Shown here: positions 35,190 to 47,583 of the stretch, piece after piece | How the letters are laid out: each line of letters opens with the position of its first letter | Position numbering within the stretch: position 1 is the first letter of the stretch | From: Neodiprion pinetum | Taxonomy: Eukaryota; Arthropoda; Insecta; Hymenoptera; Diprionidae | Length of the DNA stretch: 64,000 nucleotides | Direction of reading: 5' to 3' | Assembly (NCBI RefSeq): GCF_021155775.2 | Contig: NC_060238.1 | Coordinates: 24,706,470 to 24,770,469, forward strand | The notes under the pieces: generated by a model | Seen by the model: the letters and a program-made list of their open reading frames with translations, nothing else | The model's database searches: none | Told to the model about the DNA's origin: nothing | Translations under genes and position numbers: made by a program

Positions 35190-38100
35190 ATATATATACA
35201 CGCTAAACAATTTATTGTGGCTGTGGCTAAAAGGAGAATCACGTCGAATATCTAATTACAGAATGGTCTTGCTTGATCTCCGTGATGTGGAAAGGAAAAC
35301 AAAAAAAAAGAATAAATAATAATAATAATAATCGTTCGGGTATTAGCTTCCGATTACATACATAAATCGCGTGTGGTTTTTTTTTTTCATGGATGGTCGA
35401 TAATCGCGCGCTATGAGTAAGTAAGTAAAGTATGCGAGTAAGTAAGTCGAAAAAATACGAAGAAACAAACAAAAGTGTTGTAAAATTTATCGCGCGTATG
35501 ACATTTAAAGTATTTAATTGAATTATGTCTGTATACATTATACACAAACAAATAGTTACATACATGTGCATGATACAAATTTGTGAAATTTTACCAAATA
35601 AAATATCAAACTACTTTGAGTAATAGAAATGTTACAAAGGCATAAATATTCCAGTTCACGATTGGCCACATTCTAATAATCGTCCGGTGTTAAAACGGTT
35701 CTTCTTGTTACTTTTGCTTATTTCTATTTCTCTTTTTTCTAACTTTAAACTACATTCGATAACGAAACGTTTGAAGAAACAATTCTTAGCTGGTATTGCG
35801 AAAATTAGTAGTACAGTATTTAGAAAATTGTAGTTTATAGAAGAACAGAAGAAGTAAGATAAACCCTCGCATGATTTGTACAATTGTATTTACTGAGACC
35901 GTATCCAGTTTAACGAGTTAATTAATGCACCCAAATTCTGTCCAACGGTTAAATCTGGTGCATAAATATTCTTCTCCAAGAGAAAGCAAAAGAAAAAAAT
36001 AAATAATTAATAAAACTTGTACAATAAATCATATACACTATATACAAGGTATAATTTCAGCGAACGTTTTTTCTCTGCAATTATTGCATAACTATTTGTT
36101 TACGAAATATCAATTTATCGCGATCTCGAGCCGAACAGCTACGTTAGTTTTACAGTTATTATAACCAACCGCGTTCATCGCTATTTTTCACCAGTTTTTA
36201 TCTCAACATTTTACTCCTTTTACAATTATAATTTTTCTCTCATAATTTTCTTTTTAAATTGAAATTTAAAACACAGGATATAATTTTATCGGCGTTTGAT
36301 CGTATAAGTGAAATTGAAAAAAAAATTGTTACATTTAAAACAATATATTCGCGACTCGATGAAATTGTAACAGTTATGTAAATATGTAAGTTAAATTTGA
36401 AAACGAAGTAGTCGATTATATTTAATCGATTCCTTGGCACGTCAGTTCCACAATTGGTTGCAGAATTCAGAAATTTCTATTCGCGATTCGTTTTTATCCC
36501 CTTACGTTAGTTTTTGTCTAGCTTCAATCATCGAGACGAAAAAAAAATTATGATTGTAAAAATCAAGTCAATTCAGGACTGGAAGTATGCGATTAACGGT
36601 GTATCGTAGCGTTGTTGGCGAATGGTGCATTTGCGTATAAATAATATAATATATACATTATACATAGATACATACACACAGAAACGTTATAGTTATGTTA
36701 AAATTAAACGTGTATTATAAATCATAGATTAGAATATATAGATGACAAAGAGCGACGTTTATCTCCTTAATCATTCGCATGTACACACAATTGATAAATT
36801 ACATTTTTATTGCCTGGCAACTGTAGTGAAATTAGAAATTTTTATTAACAGCAATTCATGGGTAAATACGTAAAACTCTTTTTCAAAAACGCTAGAATTT
36901 AGAGATTTTTATTGTTTTCCAAAATTGCAGATTCGAATTTTTATCGTCGAATCGTAACATTGCATATTGAAAATATGATACGTGCATAATAACAGATGCA
37001 TAATTTAATCAAAGACGTCACTTAAGCCACACAAATCTCACTCGGCATAACGAGAATAATTTCTCTTCTATATTCTCTCACCGATTTCTCATCGACGAAT
37101 TTTCTTACCTACAAATTTTTTCCAATTAATCATCAATGAACAATTATCGAAATTTCGTATGGCTTTTGTTTACCTGGCGAATTCGACTGCCCGTACGAAT
37201 AGAAATTAATCTTCATAATCTGCAGGTTATTTAAGCATAAACAGGACAATATTACGTGTGTAGCCCGTACCTTACGAAGATTACGAATACTTATTATGAT
37301 CCGAATTTTCTTTAGGCTAGCGAAAAGGTAAACGAAAAAATAGAAACAAAAACGAAATGATAATGATAATGAAGAAGAAAGAAGAAAATAAGACGGAACA
37401 ACAACTTCTTACATAAGAAATTTAATTCGTATATTTATATACATATTACACCGTGTCGGCTAGTTGTGTTTGAACAAATTTACATTCTTTATTGTGACCA
37501 ATTTCGTCCACACGTCTCTTTAACAATCGTCTTGAAATAACGTCGAAGGTAAACGGTACTCAAAGAACGATTTTTTCCTTCCGGGTTTTAATTCAACGAC
37601 AAACCGTAATTATTTAACAACCTGAATACAGTCGTGGTCAAAAGTAAATGATTAAATTTGTTTCACCATGACTGGCTAACGCTGTAAAGAGGTCTAGAAA
37701 AAACAATAAATAAATAAATTTAAAAAAAAATTAGCTACTCTGTTATTTAGTTTTAATATAATACACCGTCTATGCTTGTAAAATGTGTATTAAACAAAAA
37801 GAAAGCAAAAAATTATCACGAATGAAACGATAATATGAAAAGAAACATTGAAACGGTATATTGAATATCCTTCTGTAAACAAAATATTCGATTATGTGTA
37901 GAATTCTTTTCATTATAATATTATAGGTATATATCTTAGGTATGTGAAAAAGAAAATTATATACATATATATATATCATAACAATGCGAAGGGTGATGAC
38001 AATTTCAAATTTTTACGCTTCGTTTTCTGTTAAAATACGTGTACATGTAATAATAATAATAATATTAATATACCTACGCGGGAACAAAAAATATCCGTGT

Positions 38101-40590
38101 ACAATTAATATAGATAATTGTTATTATTATAATTATCATTATCATTATCATTATCATATCTGGTAATATAGTTGTTATGCACGGTGACGAGAGGTGCCGA
38201 TTAATTATACAAATGATAGGCATGCTAGGAAACACTTTATTATCTGCTGTATTCAATTATTTCGAGAAGATTTTCGTTTTAGGTAATTCATTAATATATA
38301 TATATATGATCGTTATAAATAACCTAAGCACCGATCAAAACTATTTACGTATCAGTGCCGGTAAATATGTTTAATAGAGGGTGATGTATGAATGCTTGTT
38401 TCGAATTGTAAATGATGATAATTATATAATTCATTGGAAACATAGTCTCAGCAACGAAAATCTCTCGACATTCCGCTACTGTAATATCATCATTGTTCGT
38501 GGTTAATTATTATATACGGTATATTATTCGTAAAAGCTATCTAATACGGTTCTATACGATATTGCAAACTGCTAAACTATAATACGTCTATGCGACCAAG
38601 TAAAAATTTCGATTTTTTTTTTTTTTTCTTGTATCGCGTTGCGTATAATCAAAAATTGAACATGCCATAGTCTATTATAGTATATATTGTGTGATGCACG
38701 TTGCTTTGAAAATTGAGGTACACGCATACGTTATGCGTATAGGAGTAGAAAAATTGAAGCGGAAGATGAAGGAAAGAATGTGAAAAGCAATGGTGAAATG
38801 TCGGTGACTGCGATTATTATGAATTGGTAAATAATTTCAATCACGATCAGAGGTATTTTTATGTGTGTATATATATATAGATATTTATACACATACATAT
38901 ACAGCTATATATAAACAATTACTATTATTATTTTTATTAAGCAAAAAAAAAAAAAACATTATTATTATATACCACGAATGTGTTGTAATATATTTACTGT
39001 GTAGCACATTAATGGCGTTTAATAGAGTATTTATTGAAATCATTGATTACCAACCGCGTACGCTTATTTTATTGAACTAATCACGTATACGTAGATATGT
39101 CGATCCTCAGACGAACGATTTTGAAAATTCGTCGAATTATTCCGTGGGAACTCCTCACGGCGGAAGTGGTGGGGGGTTTAAAAAAAAAATTACAAAAACA
39201 CATAACAGTCCAAACTTCTGGCGCAATATGCAGTATGTATTGATAATCGTTCATCGGTACGTTAAACTTGAAACTTGTAAATTCGATTAGTGAGCATCCT
39301 GTGCATCCTGATCTCTCTACGAGTTCCTTCCGAACCATCAACTCGAGCCGTGAGATCTTGCACTTTGCTGGAGAGTTCCGATACTAGAGTGCTTGCGATA
39401 TTACTGAGCTTAGCAATTAATTTGCATACCGACGTCCTCAACCATGGCAGAAAGTGGCAAGAGGTGATCAATTTTTGCAGAAGTCGTGGCAGAGATCTTG
39501 ACTGAGGAGGATGTTTCCGATGAAACAGTCAAAGTTGCAAGTGCCGCTGTTGTGCATGTTTTTGCACTTGAGAAGTAGATTGCCATTTACAGTGACTTTT
39601 GCAAAGACCGTAGACTTTGGATGATAGCTACCAGAATAATCAGAACAGACACTGACCTAACGTTCTTAACATTCTTTTTTCAGCCCTTGCAGATAACGGG
39701 CAATGACACTTAAAGTCCAAGGCACATTCAACGAGCAACAACCATTCATAGAGCTTACGAGTCCAACAGGAATATATAAGCGTCAAACTTAGTCGGCACT
39801 CACCGCAAAGCGTCAGAGGTCAGCATTTATGAACTGAGGTACACTGGGAGAAATTTTTATTTCCGGTTAACGCTCAGTCCTGAACTATTTTCATCTTTTA
39901 CCACAATGGAGAAATATAGTTCTAGGTAGAAAATGAAAATTAGTTTTATCTAGTATCCGTTGCTATTCTTTCTCATTACGACCGCTGTTGCTATATTTTC
40001 TTGTAACCGTTGCGAAAATTCAATGCTCGTGCAACGATAAATTGACGTTAAAGCCTCGTTTAACTAAAAATGTAGAGTACACCTCACAAACTGATTTCGT
40101 CGAATATACTGGTCATGTAATGCTACAAAACATTGGCATGATTATTTTAACATACATCGTTATTTTTATCGTTGTCATCTTTTGCAAATTTAATGTACAA
40201 ATGAGTTTTGTTTTTATTTCAAATTATGTTGACGGTTGTTTACTAGTTTAGCAGTTTTATGAATGAAAACAAGGCGTAGAACATTTTTTGACACGTTCGT
40301 TGAACCAGCCAGCCAAAGAGGGAGAGAGGAAGAGTAGAATAAACACACACTGCAACTATACTTCATATAAATATGTATACTATTTAAAAAAAAATACATC
40401 TACGTTACGTTCAATATCCATAAACATGAACATTTCAACGAGATTTAACATCTATGCATATATTATAATACGTTTTACGCATCTAGTCCGGTGTGTAATA
40501 TATAATCTATAAAACTAAAATCAATGACAATGATGATGATGATGATGATAATAATAATGTAGTTGAATTTTTCTTCCGTGGCTGATCTTT
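33247..40590. other. lap 3'UTR and intergenic region
   Basis: No supportable coding region. The first part is lap 3'UTR, with an AATAAA at 34224-34229 as a possible poly(A) signal. Then come microsatellites: ATT tracts (34558-34592, 34953-34994), a TA tract (35138-35180) and a CAT/ATT tract near 38140. A minus-strand 69-codon frame at 39262-39471 has a heptad-like, coiled-coil character (L-S-N-I-A-S-T-L-V-S-E-L) and a plus-strand stretch at about 39468-39578 also looks mildly coding, but I cannot assign either and see no splice partners. On the minus strand a TTTATT at 40213-40218 (AATAAA) could serve the FGF transcript. Confidence 0.5.
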
Positions 40591-43500
40591 TCATCGGATT
40601 GGTAAAAATTTGGTCGCCTTTTGATTGATCGCTGTCTTTCTTCCGTTCTTTGGACGTCCGTTTGATTTTATTCCGGCGTACCATTCGCGGTCTGCATATT
40701 TTACAGAGCGATACGAATCGTAGGAACGGACCGTCAGATGCTGCCAAGTCGTGTTGTCCTTATCCTTGTTTCTCTGAAAAATTTCAGACGATATATAATT
40801 TGAATTTTTTAAATAAATTTGTGGACGATGCGACCGTGTGATTATCGGTATTTTATGATTTTAATCACCTCTCCGTACAATCGACCCCTCGCATTCATCG
40901 CCAAAAACAATCCGGTTTCCAATCCCTCGATTTGGACGACAAGATCGAACGATAAAACGGTCACTTTGAGTATCGCTGAAATCGATCGGTATTATGTATT
41001 GCATGTATCTTTGAACGGGATCGTGTATTGGTGAAAATAATTTTTACGCCAAACTGAGAACAAAATGCATTTTGTGGAAAATCGTTAAAAATTTTAGTAT
41101 TTTGTACAAAAGATGACGAATTTTTACGAAAATTTATGAAAATCGACAAGTTTCTATGATAAATAATTACAATTTCGAGTCCAGACGGCACAAGATTTAT
41201 TTGTTAGTAGTATTCTTAGAATTACGTTGAAAAGTATAATTTATTAAAAAATTCAGGAATTTTTAAACCACCGCTAGATGTCGCATCACTCTCGCAATGA
41301 AAACTTGTTGTAGACAAGTTAAGTACTTGGCAAAATTTTGGGTCTATATCCGAAGACTGATCTTCTCATCTTTCGAGTATGATCTAGACGGATTAAGTGA
41401 ATTTATCGTTCAAATTTGAACTCACCTTGGCTCAATAGGTGAGTCATATGAACAAACTATCATTTGTTATATCTCTAAACCCAGGAATTCTACGATATTC
41501 TATACAACAAATTTTATCCATTTCGATATCTGATAGGAAGAAAAACGATCGCGAAGTGCGTGATATTCTACAATAATCTGTAAAAATGATAATAATAATC
41601 TACGAAAAAGGTAGAATAATCTATTAAAAATTCTATGCCGCAACTACAAAAGTAACGGAATTTCTGTACTATGTCGTAAAATGAAATCGTCGTAGTTAGG
41701 CGTAGAAATTATTTCCACCGGGAATAATCAGGATGACAAATATTCGATTGATTTATATCGTATGGAATTTCGGAAAATACCGTAAGGACTGCACTCGCAT
41801 TCGAGTCCTCGGACTTTTCCACAGGGTAGAATAGCCATGCGATATCCGGTCATAGAATGCAGCTGCATCACGGGACCGTAGGTGGGGTTTCCCATGGGAA
41901 TATTCGGATCGTAGCCCTGTTCCATGGCTTTTCTTCTAAACTCAAAAAAGAGAGAGAAAGTTTTGAAAACAAGCTGTTAAAAGTAAGAAAAACCTCGTGC
42001 TTACAGTTATCCTATAATTTTTTTACAGGTAATTTATTGTATCGTTTATTATTACGACCTGGGATTAATCGCCTTGCATCTCGTGCCGCGTACATTATTA
42101 TCCAAACATTTATACACTGTGTATATTTAGACGACCGTAAGGAGGGAAAAATGAAAATGGAAAATAAAATTGAAAGGGCGGACGAGCAAATGAATGTCTT
42201 TGTCGGGATTCGACTGGGCTTCCAGAATAGACATCGCAAATTCTCGCTCGTCGCTTCGCCACGGTTTGCTGGATTTTATTTTCCAGACCACCGCACATGC
42301 TGAATAAACCGCATTGTCCGCTGTTGAACCTCGTGCTGCTCTCCGGTCCGTGGACCCAATTTTAAATCAAGATAAACTCGTTATGTGAACCCGATGCGAT
42401 CTTTGACCTTGCGCAATCCGTTGGAACAAGCAAAATATACATTACTTCCTGCTGTTAAGAAGGTTGGTTGGCCAAAAATGGACAATTTTTAATTATTTTA
42501 TCACGGGGTAATCCTGCATTGACTATTTATCAAATATTTATACATTCTAGGGTGGTCGTTAATTTTTCAGGTATACTTTCCGCCCTTGAAATCTATAGGT
42601 AATGACGAAAAAACAGTGTCTGAATTATTTAAAATTTTTAACTTGATTCTAAAGCGTGCCAAAATCAATTTGAAGGTTGTAAAAACGAAAATTTTCTCAA
42701 TTTTCGAGTAAAATAATTAAAAATAGAAGTTTAATTCATTTTATTTGGTTAGAAGAAAAGGGAAGAAACCCTTTTTTCTGGCGAATTAAACAATAGGTTT
42801 TTATGTTTTTACTCGAGAATTGAGAAAAAGTTTTTCAACTTGAATTAACTTTGGCACCGTTTACAATCAAGCTAAAAATCTGAAATATTTCAGATACTAT
42901 TATTTCGTCGTTATCTATCAATTCATGGTTGGAAAGTATACCTTGAAAATTAACTACCACGTTAATTGTATTCGTAAGTTGCTATGATCTTAAAATGCTC
43001 TTAATAGACACAAAAATAGTTGTTACGAAAATTATTAGACGAAGGTTTGAAGGTATCGAGATTTCACTTGAAATCGCATCAAAATACAACGACGCTTTCT
43101 ATTTCGAAGAGCTTTTTAAAGAGATCTTTGTAACTTACTAATACAATTATTCGCTAAATTGTACTCAATGTATGTATACGACTATCTGATTATAATAAAT
43201 ACGATTGATCAATCTTCGACGAATCAAACTCCGAAAAGAAAAATCCCGACGATCTATCACACGCGGTTATAAATATTCACGCAGCAAAATTGCTCGACAT
43301 ACTTTTAAGAAGTGTAAATATACATTTTTCACCGATACCTGAACGCTGGTCACGACTAAAATTAGCGACTTATCGAGACGGGCCTAAAAGCTCGCCGCGC
43401 TTTTGCATCCTGGATTTTCTAATCTGTTACAACTGCCTCTCACACATGAACGTGCAATCACGCGTCTCGGCCATAAATTATACGCTTTTGACCACGTAAC

Positions 43501-45601
43501 TCGACGTGTATTAATTACGCCGTGCACATGCCGGCTCTGTGCGTACATGGATACCTAAACGTATATATATTAGACCCACGGGACACGATATTGCCGTTTA
43601 TTGCCCGCGTTGACCTACGTCTACGTGATGTGTCGAAGGTCGACAATTTGCCACAGTGTTAGAAAAATGAAACCAGCTTGTAGAGACTGATCGGCTTGAT
43701 CGCACGCGGGTCTGCAAAAAAATATTTTATTTCAGCCGCGTGGGATGTTTTTGGTAAATATTATACTTTCGAGTGTGATGAATCCAAAAATGACTTTCAG
43801 TTTCCTGCATTGCGTACGGTATTTTTGCAAGCTAGAAGGTGTTTGCATAAAAAAGAAAGCATAACAATAATCAAAAAACCACCATTTCGTTACAATGAAC
43901 TAAACAATACTTCTTATAAAATTGAACATGAATGTACAAACACGAGCTTATTCACGGAGTCCATGCGTAAACTACATTCATGGATTGTCTGTCACCTTTG
44001 ACACTTTTGGTTCCTAACCCGAGGACAGAGAAGATCGAGGAAACAAACAGCTCATTCATGGAGTTCAAGTGTAAACTACATTATACATGTTACGGGTATT
44101 TGCTCCAGAGTTTCGTAATTTGAGGGACTATTTATTCAAGGTCCAGTCGAAGACCTCGAAAATTTAACGGTTGAACATCAAATTTCGAATGAAAGAAACT
44201 TGAATGACTGAAACGTTCTTTAAAATAGCGATATCATTGGAAATTGTTGAAAATCACTTGGAGGCACATGATTGTAATACGATTACCTACATACAGTGTT
44301 TGAGAAAGCGGGTAGTGAACGTTGGAAATCATGGAAATCGTAAATGATCTTGTAGTAAACGCCAAATGGTTCCAGGCCATGAACGTTCCATTGACTTCTA
44401 GCCTATCATGTGCCTTATTCATTGGTTTCCAGTTTACCGAGTGATTTCCACTGATTTCCAAGCGTTCTACGTGACTCACAGTCATGCCTAGTGATCTGTT
44501 TTGATTCTACCAGGACCATCTAGACCATTGAAAATCGATGAGATTAAAGTTAGTAGCGTTACTTTAACGATGCACGTTTAAGAAAAATCGTTACTTCGAT
44601 CCTTAGTATTGTTTGAAATTCAACTAGTAAATCGTAACAAAGAAAAGATATTCGTATTTCGAAAGGCCAACTCCTTAAAAGTCATTCTAAAATTGTACAA
44701 GAACGATTTTATCCATCATCATTCGTTATGCTAGCGTTACTAACTTCATCCTTGTGAAAACGGCCTATTGGAAGTGGTTGGAAACCACAGGATAACGTGA
44801 AAATTAATGAAAACCACTTCCAAGTCAATGACAAAAAATTGGAATCACTCGTTATTGGTTTAAATACAAGAAAATAAAACGGCGATTGACTGCATAACCC
44901 TATTGAAACGATAGCAAGCGAGCTTGTCCTACGGAATTTTGTCCACAGACCCAAAGCTCGCGTAAATCCAAGCCTGCCTGCTGCCAAAATAATGATCTGC
45001 AGAAAGCTGCTGCGCTGGCAAATTACGCCCAGCAATACGGCTTCCAGGAACTAAAATGCAACAGTACACGGTGCAGCAGACTTTTCGCTGACTCCAGCGT
45101 GAATTTAACTGCAACTGATCCCTGTTATCTCGTAGGTCACTTAAAACCGGGTGCCAGTTTACGCTTACAATTAGCTGCATCTCTCAAATCGAGCATTTGG
45201 ACCTTTAGCTGGCACCTTGAGATGGATGATTTTTCCCAACTTGAAAGTTTGAAAATATGACTTATAGCGCCATTGGTTGACAGATGACGTGTACCCCTTT
45301 AGGTAAGTCTACGTCAGTCTTGCTGTGGCTAAACGTTAAGCATTGTACGGTATTCGAACCATCCGAACCGCAGTAGGTACCTGATGTCTCTCAGCGAAAC
45401 CGTCGTGGTTGGATGCCGAAAGGTTTCCCGTTTTTGTCGTCGATGCTCGGCGACTTCGCCTTCGGCCTCGACGTCGTCCTCTTCGACGCTCAGGAGGTCA
45501 ATTTGATCGTCGGTGTTGTCGCCGCTGCTGTCTTCGATGTCGCTCGATTCCTCGTCGACGATCGGAGCTTCCTGGTTCTCCTGTATCCATCGCAAGCTCA
45601 T
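40591..45601 (-). CDS. Fibroblast growth factor, FGF1-like, four exons
   Basis: Coding exons on the minus strand: 45381-45601, 41781-41935, 40869-40975 and 40591-40773. The phases fit exactly (2, 1, 0), giving 221 aa. The beta-trefoil core occupies about residues 92-221. Landmarks are M-Q-L-H-S-M-T-G-Y-R-M-A-I-L-P-C-G-K-V-R-G, G-L-F-L-A-M-N-A-R-G-R-L-Y-G-E, and the C-terminal W-Y-A-G-I-K-S-N-G-R-P-K followed by Q-K-A-T-K-F-L-P, which matches the FGF signature and heparin-binding strand. The protein stops right after F-L-P-I-R, with no long C-terminal tail. The first 50 residues are very acidic, then comes R-R-Q-K-R (54-58). No hydrophobic signal peptide is present, as in FGF1/FGF2. FGFs activate FGF receptors with heparan sulfate. 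Which insect FGF this is cannot be settled by eye. Confidence 0.9.
42552..42960. repeat. 409-bp near-palindrome in FGF intron 1
   Basis: The left arm starts GTGGTCGTTAATTTTTCAGG and the right arm ends with its near reverse complement (CCTTGAAAATTAACTACCAC). Pairing continues inward through GGTATACTTTCC, AACTTGATT, TTCTCAATT and CGAGTAAA blocks to the centre near 42760, where AGAAAAGGG faces CCCTTTTTTCT. The stem is about 190 bp long with scattered mismatches. It could be a foldback transposon or a long-hairpin RNA source. Confidence 0.8.
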
Positions 45602-45708
45602 CCTGACGATGTCGCTACCACTTATCGATGGTAACCGGTGTGGATTGAGTAGAGCAGTAATTGCTTCGACAAAACGATACCGAAATCAGCGACTGTTTTG
45701 TGCGCCGT

Positions 45709-45758
45709 TGACGTCAGCGAGGAATCCAATACAGTGGAATCTATTTATAGGCTATTGG
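45709..45758 (-). promoter_or_regulatory. FGF core promoter: CCAAT, TATA box, CRE-like site
   Basis: Read on the minus strand: CCAAT (45754-45758), then TATAAATA (45742-45749), a consensus TATA box, then the palindrome TGACGTCA (45709-45716), the cAMP-response-element consensus. A start site about 30 bp after the TATA box would fall near 45719, leaving a 5'UTR of about 118 nt. That UTR has no ATG, so the ATG at 45599-45601 is the first, and an in-frame TGA lies upstream of it. Confidence 0.65.
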
Positions 45759-47261
45759 AGGAAAAAAGCTTCGAATAAACTGCGGGGCGATTCAACACCA
45801 CAAAGTTAAGGATAAGTAATTTTTTCATCACCTGCCACGGGTTAAGACGTCTCAAAAGTCGTACTGTTTCGTATTCTTTTAAACACTGGATGATAGCTTC
45901 TGCAAGTATTGAAATACGTAGGTACGACGGTCTTTGTACACCGGTCAAAACATGATTAGATAACGTCGAGAAGCGATCTCGGAACGCTACTGTGGAAAGG
46001 CATCCGTCAAGTAAACATCAAAGTTTTGCCGTTGGAAGTGAGCCAGATCGCACTTATCAAGGCGCGTCTGGGTCGGATGTTTAAAACTTGATCGTTATAA
46101 TATATAAGCGTTTAGGAATCTTTATCGCGGATGATGTTTGAAGTGTCTAAACGTTGAATCGATCCGCGCGAAAATAGCGTCTCACTTATTTTCGCAATTC
46201 GAAAAATAGATTGTAATATTTATAGAAATACTTGGGCGACGCGGTAAGTTACGACTTTTTCAAATCAATAAATACCTACGACTCAAAATCTATAGTTTAT
46301 TTGGGCAAATATTTATTCGTTGAGAAATCAGCAACTAATTTCACGCCAGGTTGTATTAAAAATTTGAATACTCACCTTGACTACGATGGAGTATCAAACC
46401 GAAGATCGGATAGATTTAATTGCAGCTATATATGTCACGACGCGTAATTTACAATTCGGCTAAATTTGGAAATTCTAGAGGCTGCGGGGAGAAAATTAAT
46501 CCCGATTAGAATAACCACGTCGTAATTGACGCTTTACCGTTTATCCTTTGAGAATGATTAATTGGTGATTAAAATTCTGGTAAACTATGACATTTTTTAT
46601 AGGCACAAAAATGTTACGATGATTAAACGGGAGCTCACTGTCCAACGGACTGGAGAGTACTGAATTAAAAACAGCTTGAGGTTGGGATAGAGGAGTAGAG
46701 AACGTTCATTCAACGAGGAACCCAACAGCGACCATAAGCTTGTGTCTGTGGACGTTCGTACATCGACGTACATCATTCACCTGCATAGGCTTCGCTGCTA
46801 ATAATACATAGACGAATGTGATGTCGAGGAATTGGTTTATTTAATTTCATTTATTAATAACAAAATATTATGTGCGGACTCGCTCGTTATTGTCAAGTTT
46901 ATGGGATAAGTTGTACAATAATTTATGATGATAAGTTGTGCATGTAAAGTCGAAATAATTAGCCGTAAGTTAATTGATCCTTTTTCGAAACATTTAATCC
47001 ATTATACAGAAATTAGGGAATAACGTTGAAGAATGACAAGACATTTTGATATTCATTTAACTATTAGGTAGGATTTTAATGTTTCACATTTATGTATGTT
47101 GAATATCGAAAACTGCGGAGTAATAACGTGAGCAGTAAGCTTTAAAATATTTTCGTAACTTTGAGAGTGCATGAAATTTTTTAGTGCTATCGGATCATGG
47201 AAACCGATTACAATCAGGGAAATATCAATCACAAGATTCGTTCCACAATTCATAAGTCACT
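45759..47261. other. Intergenic, nothing recognised
   Basis: AT-rich DNA upstream of the FGF promoter. Only short open frames without splice partners or recognisable motifs. Confidence 0.5.
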
Positions 47262-47546
47262 ATGACTATATATCTACTTCATTTTGTCAAAAATCAGCTA
47301 GTTTCATTCGGGATCGCTGTCTTTTCACATCGCAAGTTTGGCGAGTGTTCGATTATTTTTTTGGATTCGATTATTTACAGAGAATTTACACAGAAAGAAT
47401 TAGTAGCTGGTATTTTGTTGCCTAATTTGTATAAAGTTCAATTGGAGTACTCTGCCAAGAACGCATTTTCCATAATTACCGTCAGTTCTGTACCCTTGCA
47501 GCGAGCTGTTCTAAAACACCACTTTACAATACAGTATAAAATTTGA
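47262..47546 (+). CDS. Hypothetical protein, possibly a last exon
   Basis: A 94-codon open frame with balanced, non-repetitive composition (F-G-E-C-S-I-I-F-L-D..., then L-V-A-G-I-L-L-P-N-L-Y-K-V-Q-L-E-Y-S) ending TGA at 47544-47546. An AG at 47253-47254 (ATAAG) could be an acceptor. It converges on the PPCS gene, leaving 37 bp between the stops; an ATTAAA hexamer lies at 47575-47580. I do not recognise the family and found no upstream exon, so it may be a chance frame. Confidence 0.25.
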   Translation: MTIYLLHFVKNQLVSFGIAVFSHRKFGECSIIFLDSIIYREFTQKELVAGILLPNLYKVQLEYSAKNAFSIITVSSVPLQRAVLKHHFTIQYKI

Positions 47547-47583
47547 CTACCGTCATTTTATAGACATATGTTACATTAAACCA

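Noticed and set aside
39262..39471. Minus-strand coiled-coil-like 69-codon frame
   Set aside because: Compared from memory with small WAVE-complex and related coiled-coil proteins; the resemblance was too weak to support.
41857..42303. Plus-strand 148-codon frame
   Set aside because: Runs antisense through FGF exon 2 into intron; no recognisable domain.
43696..44001. Plus-strand 101-codon frame in FGF intron 1
   Set aside because: No motif, no splice partner, and near a short local duplication; probably chance.
45381..45601. Acidic N-terminus of a piggyBac-like transposase
   Set aside because: First considered because of the Asp/Glu-rich sequence, but the donor phase joins exactly to the FGF core exon and no transposase body follows.
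45409..45809. Plus-strand Arg-rich and Val-rich frames opposite FGF exon 1
   Set aside because: Antisense of the acidic FGF exon, whose frame and splice phase fit the rest of the FGF gene.
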